In this document: positions 61,319 to 64,000 of the stretch, piece after piece
Numbering within the stretch: position 1 is the stretch's first letter
How the letters are laid out: each line of letters begins with the position of its first letter
From: Glandiceps talaboti
Lineage: Eukaryota > Hemichordata > Enteropneusta > Spengelidae
NCBI RefSeq assembly: GCF_964340395.1
Contig: NC_135557.1
Location: 16,783,367-16,847,366, forward strand
Direction: 5' to 3'
Length of the DNA: 64,000 nucleotides
Notes under the pieces: generated by a model
Database searches by the model: none
What the model was told of the DNA's origin: nothing
What the model saw: the letters and a program-made list of their open reading frames with translations, nothing else
Position numbers and translations under genes: made by a program

Positions 61319-61800
61319 GTCTGTATTGATAATTCTGTATGCATATATTCTTTCGACATATTCATTAATACACGCATATCTAATAGATGTTATTGATCTG
61401 TTTGTCATTTTGTGGAAACAAATATAAAAAAAACTACAGCATCCATTCAAATGACATTTTCAACACACCTATATGGAAATAGCTCGAATTGATTAGGGTT
61501 TGGTAAATATCACATGAATATTAAAGATAAATTTGCATGAATAATAATTTTGTTAATTAAGCTCTATCTATAAAATGAAATTTCATATAATTTTGTACAT
61601 ACACTGATGACACCAAGGCGCACGTGTTCAATAAAGCCAAATGGTATAGCTTTTAATTTCAACGGGTCATTTGCATAATAAATTACCTTGAGTAATTATG
61701 CTACATCTTAAGCATGTACGCTTGAAATTTCATATAACTTGGTCCGTACATTGATGATAACATGACGTATATGTCCAATAAAGCTTGTCGAAGCCCATAT
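61223..61800 (+). mobile_element. Hairpin + (GTCT)n + ~140-bp tandem repeats (copy C)
   Basis: It begins ACCTTCCGTAAGGGTGGG, matching copy A except for a broken right arm. A CTGT microsatellite follows (61261-61325). Tandem units of about 140 bp then share with copy A the phrases ATTTGCAT(A/G)A, GCTACATCTTAAGCATG and GGTCCGTACATTGATGATAA. Landmarks TTAATTAAGCTCTATCT (about 61554) and GTAATTATGCTACATCT (about 61692) define the period. Confidence 0.65.
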
Positions 61801-62880
61801 GCCTTATATTCAATTCGATCCAATTTCTTTAAAGAGAATGTTTCCGGTTTTCGCGAGGAGGGGGGGGGGGGGTGTTTTCATTCCGACATAATTCAATGCA
61901 GTTGCAATTTTACTTATAAACAAAGTGTATAAGAACGATACTGAACAGGTTTGCCTTTTTCTTACTGAAGGCATTCGGTTTAGATCTAGAAGGCTGTTCT
62001 CAAATCGATGAGCATGATTAATAATGCAATATTGCCAATGAGTTTTCGTACGGTCGTAAACACAACTGTCTTCTTTGACCTTTTTAGGTGATTTACATAG
62101 TTTTCATGCAGTATCTGAGCAGTAATATGTCCATGTAATACTATTTCAACTAATAATATTAGTCTGCATATTAATCGCTGTCGGATATAAGTTTGAATTT
62201 TCGACATTGTGATGATCAAAGGAGACAAAATTTACACGAGAATGTAGTAAATGGGTAATCTGACTGCAGCTGTGCAAATAATAGATGCAAGGTATGGTTT
62301 CCTTGGCAAATGTATATCCCAGACAGATTTCTGGCTATGGTTCACCAACTATTTTATACTGAAATCAAAAACACCACACCAGCTAACAATTATAACTATA
62401 AGCTGTATGTCATATGTTCTTCTAATCGCTTTAAACATATTATTCCTGATTTTGTATTGTCACAGTACGCCTCCCCCCCCCCCCCATCAGGAGCAGCTGT
62501 TTCCAGACATCTACAATATCGTCAGGTTTGGAACTAAGTTGATGGAATATATCCTATAACACAATATTTACGACTAACATGGTTGTATCCAGGATATTCA
62601 CATTACCATATTATGCAGTGCCATGCCATCTCACTTGTGGCGTGATATTGTTCTAGGCTTCTGTACGAAGAGATTAATATGTATACTATTTTAATTTACT
62701 CTGTGTTTCTGAAACTACATGATGCGGACACTACACATTACTACATTGCGTGAGATTTTAGGGCACACATACTAGATAGCAGTTTCTATTATACATAGTA
62801 GGTATGAGCAGAGAAAGTTCTCTTACATATCAAAGCGGGCCTTACTATAACTGCTATATTACACTACATTTCGACATCCA
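61801..62880. other. No gene recognised; G and C runs
   Basis: A G run lies at about 61858-61872 and a C run at about 62472-62485. Two overlapping plus-strand frames (62251-62559) cross the C run and are not convincing. Confidence 0.45.
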
Positions 62881-63105
62881 CAGTCTTTGGTAAATCTTTT
62901 TTTTCAAGTAGAGATGTTAAAAGTATGTCACCTGGCAAAATGTGTCTACCAAGCATTTGTATTGAGGAAGGAAGCCGTCTCAAGGATCTGTAATAGTTAA
63001 GTTTTCCTTTGAGTGGCTGATTTTTTCACTTACTTAATATGTATAATTATTTCTATGGACAGGTGACCAAAGGCAATAAAGTATATTATATTATATTACA
63101 CTATC
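62881..63105 (+). mobile_element. Possible LINE 3' UTR/tail
   Basis: The end GACCAAAGGCAATAAAGTAT followed by ATTATATTATATTAC repeats resembles the tails at 53.19 kb (GGCAATAAAG) and, on the minus strand, at 54.98 kb (CAATAAAGTGA). No coding remnant is readable upstream. Confidence 0.4.
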
Positions 63106-64000
63106 TTTACGGACACCGTTGTGTAACGTGCGAAACTGATTCAAGGTTCTCCTATATATCTCCTAGCTTCACAATTTGCTTTGTTCCATTAACTTACTTT
63201 ATTAATGTATAAACTTCACCATAATTAGTAGCCGTAATCTCTTGCCATACCTTATATGTTCTATCATAAATCGTTATGGTAATATGAACACACAACATAA
63301 AGACAAGCCTATCAACGATAAAATGTGATAGTAAAGAAATATCTTGTGAACAAATTCCCTTGGGTGTGAGTTGCTGATGTGGACATATAACTATTTTTTG
63401 TATCCATTAAATGGAGTTATATATGGCACCAATATGACGTTCAAAAAGTGTGTGTTTGTGGACTGAACAGGTGTTGCGGTATTATAATGCAAACGAGTTC
63501 AAAACCTCTGTCTTCTATAAATAGCTATTATAACAAAGAGGAAGCCATATTAAGTTTCTGAGCTGTGTTCAGTTTAACGACTCTTAGTCATACCAATGAA
63601 ACAGTGGAAATTAACCATACATTGATCATGAAATAGCCGTTTGTGTTGACAACAAATTGTTCCATTTGATGAATACCAAAAACTACTTGAAAAACTCGCA
63701 CGTGAAGTGGAAATTTTCAAGAGATCTTAGATAGGAAGCATATGGCTATAAACCCTTTAAAATGGTTATGTCAAACTTTGCTTGAAATAGTATCCCTATG
63801 CGAGGTGCTGGTTTTACTGTCTATAACTTATCATCAGAAATGGTTATTTTATGTACACGCCAAAACAAAACAATTCTTTATAAGAATCAATCATACGCAG
63901 ACCCTGACATTTGCAAAACTAGTCTGCCTAAAGTCACGTGTCTATTAAGTTTATATGAAAACTGTTATTTTCTTCAAATGTTTTAACGCTCTACCGACAG
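63106..64000. other. No gene recognised
   Basis: AT-rich to the window edge. Overlapping frames at 63742-63986 have no family resemblance. Confidence 0.45.

Overview
The window looks like AT-rich, non-coding nuclear DNA from an animal, most likely a marine invertebrate. The evidence is the absence of dense long reading frames, the extreme load of di-, tri- and tetranucleotide microsatellites, decayed non-LTR retrotransposons of the CR1/L2/Jockey kind, and many short palindromic or inverted-repeat elements of the MITE and foldback type. Species cannot be fixed from the sequence alone. A hemichordate, amphioxus, echinoderm or mollusc would all be compatible. I recognise no host protein-coding gene, rRNA, convincing tRNA or CRISPR array. 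The window is best read as intergenic or long-intron DNA.

Layout. 0-6 kb: pentanucleotide and telomere-like tracts, a compound tetranucleotide array, a hairpin-plus-microsatellite-plus-tandem-repeat element (about 2.8-3.4 kb), a MITE-like element (4.1-4.6 kb), a 177-bp tandem array and a GATA/CATA array. 6-15 kb: mostly featureless, with a 195-bp tandem duplication (7.7 kb), a GT/GC/AC palindrome (10.26 kb), a frameshifted reverse-transcriptase relic (12.4-13.3 kb) and a large CATA array. 16-30 kb: a long-terminal-inverted-repeat (TIR) element (16.4-17.15 kb), a full-length hairpin MITE (20.9 kb), a 1.3-kb foldback element sitting inside a CAT microsatellite (23.6-24.9 kb), a TIR hairpin (27.5 kb) and a TTAA-flanked MITE (28.85-29.23 kb). 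30-42 kb: sparse, with a second TTAA-flanked MITE (34.8-35.36 kb) and GTT/GGT tracts (36.7 kb). 41-50 kb: second copies of the hairpin/microsatellite element and of the 4.1-kb MITE (here with a fourfold 38-bp expansion), members of a MITE ending in agggaacttgcaa, one of them an inverted duplication around an AT tract (48.35-48.63 kb), and a 170-bp hairpin (49.3 kb). 51-57 kb: three LINE 3' fragments, a SINE/LINE-like tail leading into 360 bp of GTA repeat, and a 41/43-bp minisatellite. 58-64 kb: another agggaacttgcaa MITE, a CA/CAGA/CATA array, three tandem 60-bp units each holding an ATGCAAAT octamer, a third hairpin/microsatellite element and a possible LINE tail.

How parts fit together. 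No pathway or operon is present. The organising theme is non-autonomous transposons and microsatellites. Several microsatellites begin exactly where a retroelement 3' tail or a conserved hairpin ends, and one transposon is embedded in a microsatellite. I did not find a convincing new functional system. The best leads are the foldback element, the three-copy hairpin/microsatellite family and the TTAA-flanked MITE pair.
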